From DASSKP01 sp035695045 (GTDB taxonomy: Bacteria > Actinomycetota > Actinomycetes > JAFAQI01), in NCBI GenBank assembly GCA_035695045.1, contig DASSEX010000051.1, forward strand, positions 62,001 through 126,000: a DNA stretch of 64,000 nucleotides, written 5' to 3'. The translations under genes and the position numbers were made by a program. The notes beneath the pieces are model-generated. The model was not told the origin of the DNA, searched no databases, and was given only the letters and a program-made list of their open reading frames with translations. Shown here piece after piece: positions 6,803 through 14,978 of this stretch. Within the stretch, counting starts at the first letter, position 1; the number at the start of each line of letters is the position of its first letter.

Positions 6803-8620
6803 GTGCCCAGCAATCCGCTGATGGGGAAGTTCGGCCCGATCGTCCTGCTCGCCGTCGTGCAGCTGGTGCTCGTCGTGGCCGCGCCGTCCACCGCTCCCAA
6901 CGCCGCCAACTCAGCACTCGGCGGCAGCCCGTACGCGACCACCCAGAGCGGAGCGCCGGTCGGCACCGGTCCCGCCACGGGGCTGCCCGCGGGCGCCGTA
7001 CCCGCCGGTGGCGCGGGCGGGGCGGCCGGCGGGACGACCACGACCGCGGCAGGCGGCGGCGCCACCGCGGGCGCCTCCGGTGGCACGACCTCCGGCGCCA
7101 CCACGAGCTCGGGCGTCGGCGGCGACACCAAGCACTGCGTCAACGGCCGCCAGTTCGACCCGAAGATCGACTACTACGCACCGCCGTGCGTCCCCGGCAC
7201 GCCCGGCGCGGCCGACCCCAACAACGGCGGCGCGACCTGGCCCGGTGTGACCAACAACAAGATCGAGATCGTCAACTACGTCGCCGACTACGGCGCCGAG
7301 GTCGACGCCATCCTCAAGGCGCAGGGTCTCTACTACGACGCCAGCCAGGCCAAGCAGTGGAACGACGCCTACGCCAAGTTCATCAACTCGCACTACCAGC
7401 TCTACGGTCGCCAGATCCACATCGACACCGTGCAGGGCAACTGCCGCACCGTGCCGCCGGACTACCCGTGCCTCACCGGTGACATGGACAAGATCGTGTC
7501 GACGTACCACCCGTACGGCGTGCTCTGGTCGACCACTGTCTGCTCGCAGTGCTTCGCCGAGCTGTCCCGGCTGCACGTCGTCAACTTCGGCGGCAGCGGC
7601 TTCTCCGACGCGTTCCACAACGCGAACGCGCCCTACTCGTACGACGCCGGCATGAGCGCGACGAACATCGAGCTGAACTTCGCCGACTGGTGGTGTCACC
7701 AGATGACGAGCCAAGGCGGCTCCGGACGCACGGCGATATTCGCAGGTGACCAGAACCCGGCCGAGGACTTCCGCAACAAGCCGCGGGTTCTCGGAGTCAT
7801 CAGCACCAACGACCCCGACAACGAGAACACCGTCAAGAGCGTGCTCTACCCGGCGCTCAAGCGAGGCTGCGGCGAGACGGTCAACCACGAGTACTTCTAC
7901 GCACAGGACATCAACACGGCCACGACGCAGTCGCAGCAGAGCGAGCAGGCGATGAACACGCCGACCAACCCGGCGACGAGCGTGCTGTGCCTGTGTGACC
8001 CGGTCGCGCCGCAGTTCGGCCAGAACGCGTTCGGCAACAACAACTACTGGCCGGAGGCCATTCTCGGCAGCGACCAGACGATGGACTGGGACTCGATCGC
8101 GCAGACCTACTCCAGCAGTGACCACAAGAACGACTCGCTGTCGTGTCCCAAGAACGGAAACGGCTGCGGCTGGGACGGCGCCATCGGCGTCGGTTCGGAC
8201 ATCCCGCAGACGTCGGCCGCCGACAGCGCAGCGGTGAAGGTCTACAAGGCCGCGACCAACAACGGTGCACTGCCCACCTCGGTCGCCAACCTCGACGTGT
8301 TCTGGGAGCAGTACGCGATGATCGCGACCCTCATCGAGGGCACCGGTCCGATCCTCACGCCGGCCCGGATGCAGGCGTCGGCGTTGCACATCCCGTTCCG
8401 CGGCGGCGGTACGACGGGCTACCCGCTGCGGGGATTCCGCAACGGGTCGTGGTGCTGGACGCAGGACGTGCGCGTCGTCTACTGGAACGCCAACGCAACC
8501 AGCCCGTACAACGGCCAGAAGGGCCACTACATCGACATCGAGGGCAGCCGCTTCTCCGTCGGTCACTTCCCGTCGGTCAAGCAGCCGCCGGCACCGACCG
8601 CTGACAAGAGGCGCTCATGA
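6803..8620 (+). CDS. ABC transporter substrate-binding protein (branched-chain amino acid type)
   Basis: 605 residues. The GTG start has AGGAGG eight bases upstream. The N-terminus has one hydrophobic segment (about 10-27) with no lipobox Cys, so it is either cleaved by signal peptidase I or kept as an anchor. A Gly/Ala/Thr-rich linker (about 40-110) separates it from a type I periplasmic-binding domain (about 130-590, starting TWPGVTNNKIEIVNY). Several Cys pairs (for example CSQC and CLCD) suggest disulfides. It is long for the family. The permease gene overlaps its stop by four bases. The ligand cannot be read from sequence. Confidence 0.85.
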   Translation: MPSNPLMGKFGPIVLLAVVQLVLVVAAPSTAPNAANSALGGSPYATTQSGAPVGTGPATGLPAGAVPAGGAGGAAGGTTTTAAGGGATAGASGGTTSGATTSSGVGGDTKHCVNGRQFDPKIDYYAPPCVPGTPGAADPNNGGATWPGVTNNKIEIVNYVADYGAEVDAILKAQGLYYDASQAKQWNDAYAKFINSHYQLYGRQIHIDTVQGNCRTVPPDYPCLTGDMDKIVSTYHPYGVLWSTTVCSQCFAELSRLHVVNFGGSGFSDAFHNANAPYSYDAGMSATNIELNFADWWCHQMTSQGGSGRTAIFAGDQNPAEDFRNKPRVLGVISTNDPDNENTVKSVLYPALKRGCGETVNHEYFYAQDINTATTQSQQSEQAMNTPTNPATSVLCLCDPVAPQFGQNAFGNNNYWPEAILGSDQTMDWDSIAQTYSSSDHKNDSLSCPKNGNGCGWDGAIGVGSDIPQTSAADSAAVKVYKAATNNGALPTSVANLDVFWEQYAMIATLIEGTGPILTPARMQASALHIPFRGGGTTGYPLRGFRNGSWCWTQDVRVVYWNANATSPYNGQKGHYIDIEGSRFSVGHFPSVKQPPAPTADKRRS

Positions 8621-10866
8621 GCGCCTTCGACGCGCTGCGTCGCCCGCTGGAGGGCGATCTCGCGGGCAGGGTGACCTCGTTGGCATCGTCCTCGAAGGCG
8701 GCGCCGACGCTCATCCGGCGCCTGATCATCGCGGCGCTGTTCCTGCTGATCGTCCAGTCGGTCTTCCACCTGTCGCCGCAGGCGATGATCAGCGGCGTCT
8801 CGCTGGGCGGGCTCTACGGCATCATCGGCGTCGGCATCGTGCTGACCTACCGCACGAGCCGCGTCATCAACTTCGCCGCAGCGGCTGTCGGCGCCGTACC
8901 CGCCATCACCGCGGTGCTGCTGTCGACGGCCGACGGCGTGAGCTACCTGCTGACCATGCCGATCGCGATCGTCGGCGGGGTGCTGTTCGGTGCGCTCACC
9001 GACATCCTCATTCTGCGCCGCTTCAAGAACACGTCTCGGCTGATCGTCACCGTCGTCACGATCGGCATCGCGCAGTCCTACGCGGCGCTGGGCTTCTTCA
9101 TCCCGGTCTGGTTCGGCGAGGCCGCGTCGCGCGTGCCCCGGGTGAAGACGCCGTGGCAGGACTGGATGATCAACAACCACCGCGGCGAGCCGATCCTCAC
9201 CGGCAACCAGGTCTTCGCCTTCGCGGTCGTCGTCCTGCTCACCGGTGTGCTGGTCTTCTTCCTCAAGAAGACGCGCCTCGGCATCGCGCTGCGCGCGTCG
9301 TCCGAGAACGCCGAACGCGCTGCCCTGCTCGGCATGCCCGTCGCTCGGGTCAGCACGATCGCCTGGGCCTTCGCGGGTCTGCTCTCGTCGATGGCGATCT
9401 TCTCCATCGCACCGCTGTACGGCGTGCCCGCCGATGCGACCCTCGGCTTCAACACGCTGCTCTACGGCCTCGCCGCCGCGGTCGTCGCGAAGATGGAGAA
9501 CCTCACCGTCTCGCTGGTGACCGGCGTCGGCATCGGCCTGCTCATCGTCGGCTCCAACCTGAAGACCGGCGACGAGTCCTACAGCTACGCCTTGATGGCG
9601 GTCATCATCTACGCGGCGCTGCTCACCCAACGCAAGTCGCGCTCGCGAGCGATCGACGCCAACGCGTCCAGCTGGCAGACGATTGCGGTGTTCCGGCCGA
9701 TCCCGGTCGAGCTGCGCGAGCTTCCCGAGGTCATCCGGATGCGCTCCGGGCTGCTGGTGTTCGGCCTCGGTCTCGCCATCGGTCTGCCGTACCTCATCAG
9801 CCCCAGCGACCTGCCACACCTCCAGCTGCTGCCGATCTTCGGCATCGTCGGTGTCTCACTGGTGATCCTCACCGGATGGGCGGGGCAGATCAGCCTCGGC
9901 CAGTTCGGTCTCGTCGGCATCGGCGCGGCGGCGGCCGGGGGCCTGGTCGGCAACCACAACATCGACTTCTTCGCCGCCGTCGGCATCGGCATCGGCGCCG
10001 GCGCGTTGACGGCGGTCGTCATCGGCCTGCCGGCCATCCGGATCCAGGGCCTGTTCCTGGCGGTGATGACGCTCGCGTTCGGCTACTCGATGCAGTACTA
10101 CATCCTCAACTCGCACTACTGGATCGGCAGCCACCTGCTGCCCAACCAGCTGCACCCGGACGTCCAGCGCCCGTACCTCTACGGCAAGTTCGCGCTGGAC
10201 GGCACGACCGGAGGCGAGCGCTCCTTCTACTTCCTCTGCGTCGGCCTGCTCGTCGTGTGCCTGCTCGCTGCCGCCTCCTTCCGTCGCCAGCACAGCGGCC
10301 GCGTGCTGATCGCTCTGCGCGACAACCAGCGCGCGGCGGCGTCGTACTCCATCGCGCCGGCGCGCACCCGGCTCGCGGCGTTCGCGATCAGCGGCGCCGT
10401 CGCCGGGCTCGCCGGCGTCCTCATGGCCTACCAGCAGCACAACGTCATCCCCGGCACGTACGACGTGCCGACCAGCATCGGCGTCTTCCTCGCGGCGGCC
10501 GTCGGCGGTCTCGGCTCGCTGATGGGTGGCACGTTGAGCGTCATCGCGTTCGAGGCAACGGTCCTGTTCGGTCCGCTGCTGTGGCATCACCTCGGCCACA
10601 CCATCTCCGACGTCATGCCGCTGCTGCTCACCGGACCGTTGCTGATCCTCAACCTCTACACCAACCCGGGCGGCCTTGCCGGGTGGGTCTTCGAAGAGCG
10701 CGACAAGTGGCTGCGGCGCCTCGCGAAGAAGCACGGCGTCCACGTGCCCTCACTCGTCGCCGACCGCCTGGTCGAGGACAAGGACGCGACGATGCCCGAA
10801 ACGCTTCCGATCGACGTGCCCGAGCCCTCCCCCGAAGCGTCCACCGAGCCGGAGCTGGTCCGATGA
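8617..10866 (+). CDS. fused LivH-LivM ABC permease
   Basis: 749 residues holding both permease subunits of a branched-chain-amino-acid-type importer in one chain. Residues about 35-340 are the LivH half (GGLYGIIGVGIVLTYRTSRVINFA, then NAERAALLGMPVARVSTIAWAFAG). Residues about 375-690 are the LivM half (GWAGQISLGQFGLVGIGAA, then DNQRAAASYSIAPARTRLAAFAISGAVAGLAG). A charged cytoplasmic segment links the two, and a 60-residue acidic tail follows. In most bacteria these are two genes. It overlaps the binding-protein gene (ATGA) and the ATPase gene (ATGA), so translation is coupled. Confidence 0.92.
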   Translation: MSAFDALRRPLEGDLAGRVTSLASSSKAAPTLIRRLIIAALFLLIVQSVFHLSPQAMISGVSLGGLYGIIGVGIVLTYRTSRVINFAAAAVGAVPAITAVLLSTADGVSYLLTMPIAIVGGVLFGALTDILILRRFKNTSRLIVTVVTIGIAQSYAALGFFIPVWFGEAASRVPRVKTPWQDWMINNHRGEPILTGNQVFAFAVVVLLTGVLVFFLKKTRLGIALRASSENAERAALLGMPVARVSTIAWAFAGLLSSMAIFSIAPLYGVPADATLGFNTLLYGLAAAVVAKMENLTVSLVTGVGIGLLIVGSNLKTGDESYSYALMAVIIYAALLTQRKSRSRAIDANASSWQTIAVFRPIPVELRELPEVIRMRSGLLVFGLGLAIGLPYLISPSDLPHLQLLPIFGIVGVSLVILTGWAGQISLGQFGLVGIGAAAAGGLVGNHNIDFFAAVGIGIGAGALTAVVIGLPAIRIQGLFLAVMTLAFGYSMQYYILNSHYWIGSHLLPNQLHPDVQRPYLYGKFALDGTTGGERSFYFLCVGLLVVCLLAAASFRRQHSGRVLIALRDNQRAAASYSIAPARTRLAAFAISGAVAGLAGVLMAYQQHNVIPGTYDVPTSIGVFLAAAVGGLGSLMGGTLSVIAFEATVLFGPLLWHHLGHTISDVMPLLLTGPLLILNLYTNPGGLAGWVFEERDKWLRRLAKKHGVHVPSLVADRLVEDKDATMPETLPIDVPEPSPEASTEPELVR

Positions 10867-12548
10867 GACTGCCGTTCAGCAGACGCGACACCGCCGCTGC
10901 GCACGAGGCGTACCCGGCCGGCGCCGCAGCCGGCCTGCCCCTGCTGCAGTGCCGCGGCGTCGACGTCGCCTACGACAAGGTGCAGGTGCTGTTCGGCGTC
11001 GACATCGACGTGCACGAGGGTGAGATCGTCGCGCTGCTCGGCACCAACGGCGCCGGCAAGTCGACGCTGCTGAAGGCCGTCTCGGGCGTCGTCCGGCCGA
11101 CTGCCGGGCGGATCACCTTCGCCGGTCACGACATCAGCCGCGCCACACCGCAGGACACGACCGCACTCGGCATCGTCCAGGTCCCCGGTGGCAAGGCGGT
11201 GTTCCCGACCCTGACCGTCGCCGAGCACTTCAAGGCGGGCTGCTGGCTCTACGCGAGCCAGGAGGCCGAGGAAGTCGAGCGCCGCACCCAGCAGGTGCTC
11301 GAGATGTTCCCGCGACTCGTCGAGCGCTGGGACCAGCTCGCGGGCGACCTCTCCGGGGGCGAGCAGCAGCAGCTCGCTCTCGGCATGGCTTTCGTCGCCC
11401 GGCCGCGGCTGCTCGTCATCGACGAGCTGTCGCTCGGCCTGGCCCCTGTCATCGTCGAGCGGTTGCTGGACGCCGTACGCGCGATCCACGCCGAAGGCGC
11501 CACGGTCGTGCTCGTCGAGCAGTCGGTCAACGTCGCACTCACGATCGCCACGCGCGCCTACTTCATGGAGAAGGGCGAGGTGCGCTTCTCCGGTCCGACC
11601 GAGCAGCTGCTGGAGCGCGACGACGTGCTGCGGTCGGTCTTCCTCGACCGTGCGACGAAGTCGCTGGGCGACGCGAAGGCGAGGACCAAGCGGGTCGCCG
11701 ACGCCGCGGAGACCGTCACCCGGCCGACCGCGCTCAGCGTGCGCAACCTGAGCCATCACTTCGGCGGCATCTCCGCCGTCAACGATGTCTCGTTCACCGT
11801 GCACGAGGGCGAGATCCTCGGCCTGATCGGTCCGAACGGCGCCGGCAAGACGACGATCTTCGACATCATCTCCGGGCACCTGCCGGTGCAGCGCGGTCAC
11901 ATCTTCGTCGGCCAGGCCGACGTCACCGACTGGCCCGCCGAACGCCGCGCGACCGTCGGGCTGGGGCGCTCGTTCCAGGACGCCAAGATCTTCCCGTCGC
12001 TGACGGTGGCCGAGAACATCGCGCTCGGGCTCGAGCGGCACATCGAGGTCCGGGACCACGTCTCGGCGCTGTTCGGCACGCCCGCGATCCGTGAGTCCGA
12101 GGCCGACGTCGCCTACACGGTCGACGACCTCATCGAGCTGATGGGGCTGGGCGCCTTCCGCGACAAGTTCGTCGCCGAGCTGTCGACGGGTTCCCGCCGC
12201 ATCGTCGACCTCGCGATGTCCATCGCGCACGACCCGACGGTGCTCCTTCTCGACGAACCGTCGAGCGGTATCGCACAACGCGAGACCGAGGCCTTGGGCC
12301 CGCTGCTCAAGCGCATCCAGCAGGAGACCAACTGCGCGATGCTCGTCATCGAGCACGACATGCCGCTCATCACGTCTCTGTCCGACTCGATCGTCGCGCT
12401 GGACCTCGGCGCCGTGCTGACACAAGGGCCGCCCGCCGCCGTCCTCGCCGACGAACGCGTGGTGACTGCATACCTGGGCGGCGATCCCGCTGCCATCAAG
12501 CGAACCGGAACGACCAGCAAGGCCCGGGGCCAGAAGGTGGGCGCATGA
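10863..12548 (+). CDS. fused LivF-LivG ABC ATPase
   Basis: 561 residues with two nucleotide-binding domains. The first (about 27-265) is LivF-like: Walker A GTNGAGKST (60-68), signature LSGGEQQQLALGMAF, Walker B LLVIDELSLGLAP. The second (about 295-540) is LivG-like: Walker A GPNGAGKTT, signature LSTGSRRIVDLAMS, Walker B VLLLDEPSSG. The order F then G in one chain pairs with the fused permease, so the importer core is two polypeptides instead of four. The ATG overlaps the permease stop. Confidence 0.92.
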   Translation: MRLPFSRRDTAAAHEAYPAGAAAGLPLLQCRGVDVAYDKVQVLFGVDIDVHEGEIVALLGTNGAGKSTLLKAVSGVVRPTAGRITFAGHDISRATPQDTTALGIVQVPGGKAVFPTLTVAEHFKAGCWLYASQEAEEVERRTQQVLEMFPRLVERWDQLAGDLSGGEQQQLALGMAFVARPRLLVIDELSLGLAPVIVERLLDAVRAIHAEGATVVLVEQSVNVALTIATRAYFMEKGEVRFSGPTEQLLERDDVLRSVFLDRATKSLGDAKARTKRVADAAETVTRPTALSVRNLSHHFGGISAVNDVSFTVHEGEILGLIGPNGAGKTTIFDIISGHLPVQRGHIFVGQADVTDWPAERRATVGLGRSFQDAKIFPSLTVAENIALGLERHIEVRDHVSALFGTPAIRESEADVAYTVDDLIELMGLGAFRDKFVAELSTGSRRIVDLAMSIAHDPTVLLLDEPSSGIAQRETEALGPLLKRIQQETNCAMLVIEHDMPLITSLSDSIVALDLGAVLTQGPPAAVLADERVVTAYLGGDPAAIKRTGTTSKARGQKVGA

Positions 12549-13642
12549 TGAACGGTCGGACGTGGCGACGGGTGGCCGGCGCAGGACTTCTGACGACGGC
12601 CGGTGCGCTGGTCATCGCGACCTGGCCGACCGCCGCGCAGGCGGACTCACCCGTGCGCACCGGCTGGTGGAACACCGCCTCGGGTGGTGGCCAGTCGGCT
12701 CCTGCGCCGACGACGGCCGACGGCGGGCTGCACATCGCGGTCGCGCCCAGCCAGATCCTGGCCTACGGCGCCGTCCTGTACGACATGCCGCAGGACGCCA
12801 CGGCGACCCTCGAGCTGAAGGTCAGCGGCCAGGGCACCCCGGTGCTCGTCGCCTGCCCGACCAAGGACTCGTCCTGGAAGGAAGGCGGCGACCAGCCGGC
12901 GAGCGACGCCCCCGCCTTCGACTGCTCGACGCACAGCTACACCGGTTCCGTGTCGTCGGACGGCGCGACGGTCACCTTCCTGCTGGACGGCAGCGCGGAG
13001 ACGACGCCCGGTGAGCTGAGCCTGGCGATCGTGCCGTACATGACCCACGACGCCCCTGGCGGTGTGGGCACAGAGCTGCCGGTCGACTCGACGCCGCCGT
13101 TCTCCGTCGACATCCCCAAGCCCGACGCGTCGTCGCTCGTCATCACGAGCAGCACCTTGCCGACGTCCGGCAGCAGCGGGTCGGTCAGCTCGACCGGCCA
13201 GACGCAGCCGCCTGCGACCAGCGGCGCCGGCGCCGGGTCGTCGTCGGGCAGCACGGCCGGAGGCTCCGTGCCGCCGACGCTGACCGCCGGCCCCCCGCCG
13301 TCCACGTCCACGGCGGCCGTCGACAACGCCGCGCCACAGGTGGCGCCCGCAGGCACCACTCAGCAGCCAGGTGCGCTGACCAACACAGCCGCCGGCATGC
13401 CGAAGGTCGACAACACCGCCCACAACGCGGCACTCGCACTCCTGATCCTCGTCGCGATGGCCGTCATCGCGAGCGGCACGACGTCGATGCAGCGGGCACC
13501 ACGGCTGCTCGGTGGCGGCAGCCGGCACGCGGCGGCCGCAGCCGCAGCTGCTCCGGTCGCGGTGGCGACGATGCCGGCGATGACCCGCGGCCTCGGACGG
13601 TTCGCCCGCGAGCGGGTAGCGCCTCCGCGACCGCTGGTCTGA
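12545..13642 (+). CDS. secreted, C-terminally anchored protein of the ABC operon (unknown function)
   Basis: 365 residues. Signal peptide (cleavage near AAQADS, about residue 34), an extracellular domain of about 165 residues with beta-rich character and two Cys, a long Ser/Thr/Gly/Pro-rich linker, and one C-terminal transmembrane helix (about 295-312) followed by a basic, Ala-rich tail. It starts inside the ATPase stop (ATGATGA), so it is translated with the transporter. I do not recognise the domain. Its position and topology suggest an extracytoplasmic accessory to the importer, perhaps for capture or docking of the binding protein. Confidence 0.75.
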   Translation: MMNGRTWRRVAGAGLLTTAGALVIATWPTAAQADSPVRTGWWNTASGGGQSAPAPTTADGGLHIAVAPSQILAYGAVLYDMPQDATATLELKVSGQGTPVLVACPTKDSSWKEGGDQPASDAPAFDCSTHSYTGSVSSDGATVTFLLDGSAETTPGELSLAIVPYMTHDAPGGVGTELPVDSTPPFSVDIPKPDASSLVITSSTLPTSGSSGSVSSTGQTQPPATSGAGAGSSSGSTAGGSVPPTLTAGPPPSTSTAAVDNAAPQVAPAGTTQQPGALTNTAAGMPKVDNTAHNAALALLILVAMAVIASGTTSMQRAPRLLGGGSRHAAAAAAAAPVAVATMPAMTRGLGRFARERVAPPRPLV

Positions 13643-13674
13643 CCGGAGGGGGGTCAGACCCGAGGGCCCTCGGG
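13636..13674. terminator. bidirectional terminator region between convergent genes
   Basis: GGTCTGAC (13636-13643) pairs with GTCAGACC (13653-13660), straddling the stops of the anchored protein and the convergent EAL gene. A second palindrome, CCCGAGGG/CCCTCGGG (13659-13674), follows directly. Confidence 0.6.
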
Positions 13675-14826
13675 CGGGCCGAGCAGATAGCCCTGGCCCA
13701 GAGAGACACCGAGCTCGCAGAGCGAGAGCGTCTGACTCCAGCGTTCGATGCCTTCGGCGACGAGCGCGATCCCGAGCTCGTCGGCGAATCCCGCGAGCGC
13801 GCGGGTCAGGGCCCGACGGGACGGGTCGGTCTCGATCGTGCCGACGACCCCGCGGTCGAGCTTGATGATGTCCGGGCGGAGTGTGAGCAGGCGCTGGAGA
13901 CCGGCGAAGCCGGCGCCCACGTCGTCGATCGCGATGCGGATGCCCGCCGACCGGATGCGGGCCAGCGCGGACAGATGGTGGCTGTCGGTGATGAGCTCGT
14001 GCTCGGTCAGCTCGACGACGACGCGGTCCGCCGGCAGCTGACCGAGCAGATGAAGAGCGTCGGGGCGGCCCAGGGTGCTCGGCGAGACGTTGATGGCGAG
14101 GTAGGCATCGCCGCGGCCCGCGATCAACGGCCAGGCCTGCTCGACAGCGGCGCGCAGGGCGGCGATCTCGAGCTCCGGGCCGAGGCCGCAGCTGTGCGCC
14201 TCGTCGAACCACTCCGCCGTGGTCAGGCGGTCGCCGCCGAACCGGCTGAGCGCCTCGAAGCCGACGACCTCGCTGGAGACGAGCCGGCGGATCGGCTGTA
14301 CGACGACCTCGGGACCTCCGGCGTTGATCAGTTCGAGCACGGCTCCGCGCTTGCGGTCCCGCAGGCGGTCGCGACCGAGTCGCGACTGCAACTCCCCGTT
14401 GATCTCCGCCACGACCGAGTGCTTGACCCCATCACCGACGGGAGCGGCATGCGCGGCGAACTGCCGCATCGACCGCAGCAGCTCGTGGGCACCCGTGTGG
14501 CGCGGCAGGTGTGCTCGCGCTCCGGCACTCAGCATCGACCGGACGGACTCGTGGTCTTCACCGGCACCGAGCGCGATGACCCGCGTCCGCGGCGAGACCG
14601 CCCGGATGCCACGGGTGGCGTGCACGCCTCCCCCGCCAGGGACGTCGACGTGCAGGAGGGCGACCTGCGGGTTGTGGCGGGCGGCGAGGTCGATCGCGTT
14701 CTCGGCGTCAGACGCGATGCCGACGACCTGGAAGTCGTCGAACCCGGACAGGACGTCCGCCAGCATGGCGCGGCCCTCGCCCGTGTCGGCGATGAGTACG
14801 GTGACCGCACCGAGGCTGGGCGCCAT
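13654..14826 (-). CDS. EAL-domain protein with a degenerate receiver domain
   Basis: 390 residues. Residues about 8-120 align with a NarL-type receiver domain, but the key residues are changed: the second acidic-pocket residue is T15 (IADT), the phosphoacceptor position is H59 (ALLHVDVPG), the switch Thr is Gly (about 87) and the Lys is R109 (HLPRHTG). The EAL domain (about 165-385) looks active: GFEALSRF, NVSPSTL, ELTEH, DDVGAG, IKLD, AEGIER, GQGYLLGPP. It probably hydrolyses c-di-GMP, with control by something other than aspartate phosphorylation. MAPSLGAV is the chosen start (GAGG just upstream); longer upstream frames are non-coding in character. DnaA-box-like sites lie upstream. Confidence 0.85.
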   Translation of the reverse strand: MAPSLGAVTVLIADTGEGRAMLADVLSGFDDFQVVGIASDAENAIDLAARHNPQVALLHVDVPGGGGVHATRGIRAVSPRTRVIALGAGEDHESVRSMLSAGARAHLPRHTGAHELLRSMRQFAAHAAPVGDGVKHSVVAEINGELQSRLGRDRLRDRKRGAVLELINAGGPEVVVQPIRRLVSSEVVGFEALSRFGGDRLTTAEWFDEAHSCGLGPELEIAALRAAVEQAWPLIAGRGDAYLAINVSPSTLGRPDALHLLGQLPADRVVVELTEHELITDSHHLSALARIRSAGIRIAIDDVGAGFAGLQRLLTLRPDIIKLDRGVVGTIETDPSRRALTRALAGFADELGIALVAEGIERWSQTLSLCELGVSLGQGYLLGPPEGPRV

Positions 14827-14882
14827 CGCACCTCGTCTCCGCTCCGGCGCCCCCTGCGCCGGACTTCGAAGTGTCCCGGAGC

Positions 14883-14925
14883 GTTTCCACAGCGACACTC
14901 GGCTGTGTGGACAAACTGTGGATAG
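14883..14925. promoter_or_regulatory. cluster of DnaA-box-like nonamers upstream of the receiver-EAL gene
   Basis: TGTGGACAA (14906-14914) is the exact complement of the high-GC actinobacterial DnaA box TTGTCCACA. TGTGGATAG (14917-14925) is a one-mismatch version of the TTATCCACA form, 11 bp away in the same orientation. GTTTCCACA (14883-14891) is a weaker match on the other strand. Confidence 0.45.
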
Positions 14926-14978
14926 CCGTTCGGCCGATACCCATCCCGCGGCGAGACCGACCAATGCGCACAATCCGC

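Noticed and set aside
9153..10862. Long in-frame extension upstream of the LivF-LivG ATPase
   Set aside because: It is the out-of-frame reading of the LivH-LivM permease gene: Arg/Pro-rich, no domains. The ATPase begins at 10863 in an ATGA overlap.
14883..14925. Replication origin at the DnaA-like boxes
   Set aside because: Only two or three boxes, and no dnaA, dnaN or AT-rich unwinding region close by.
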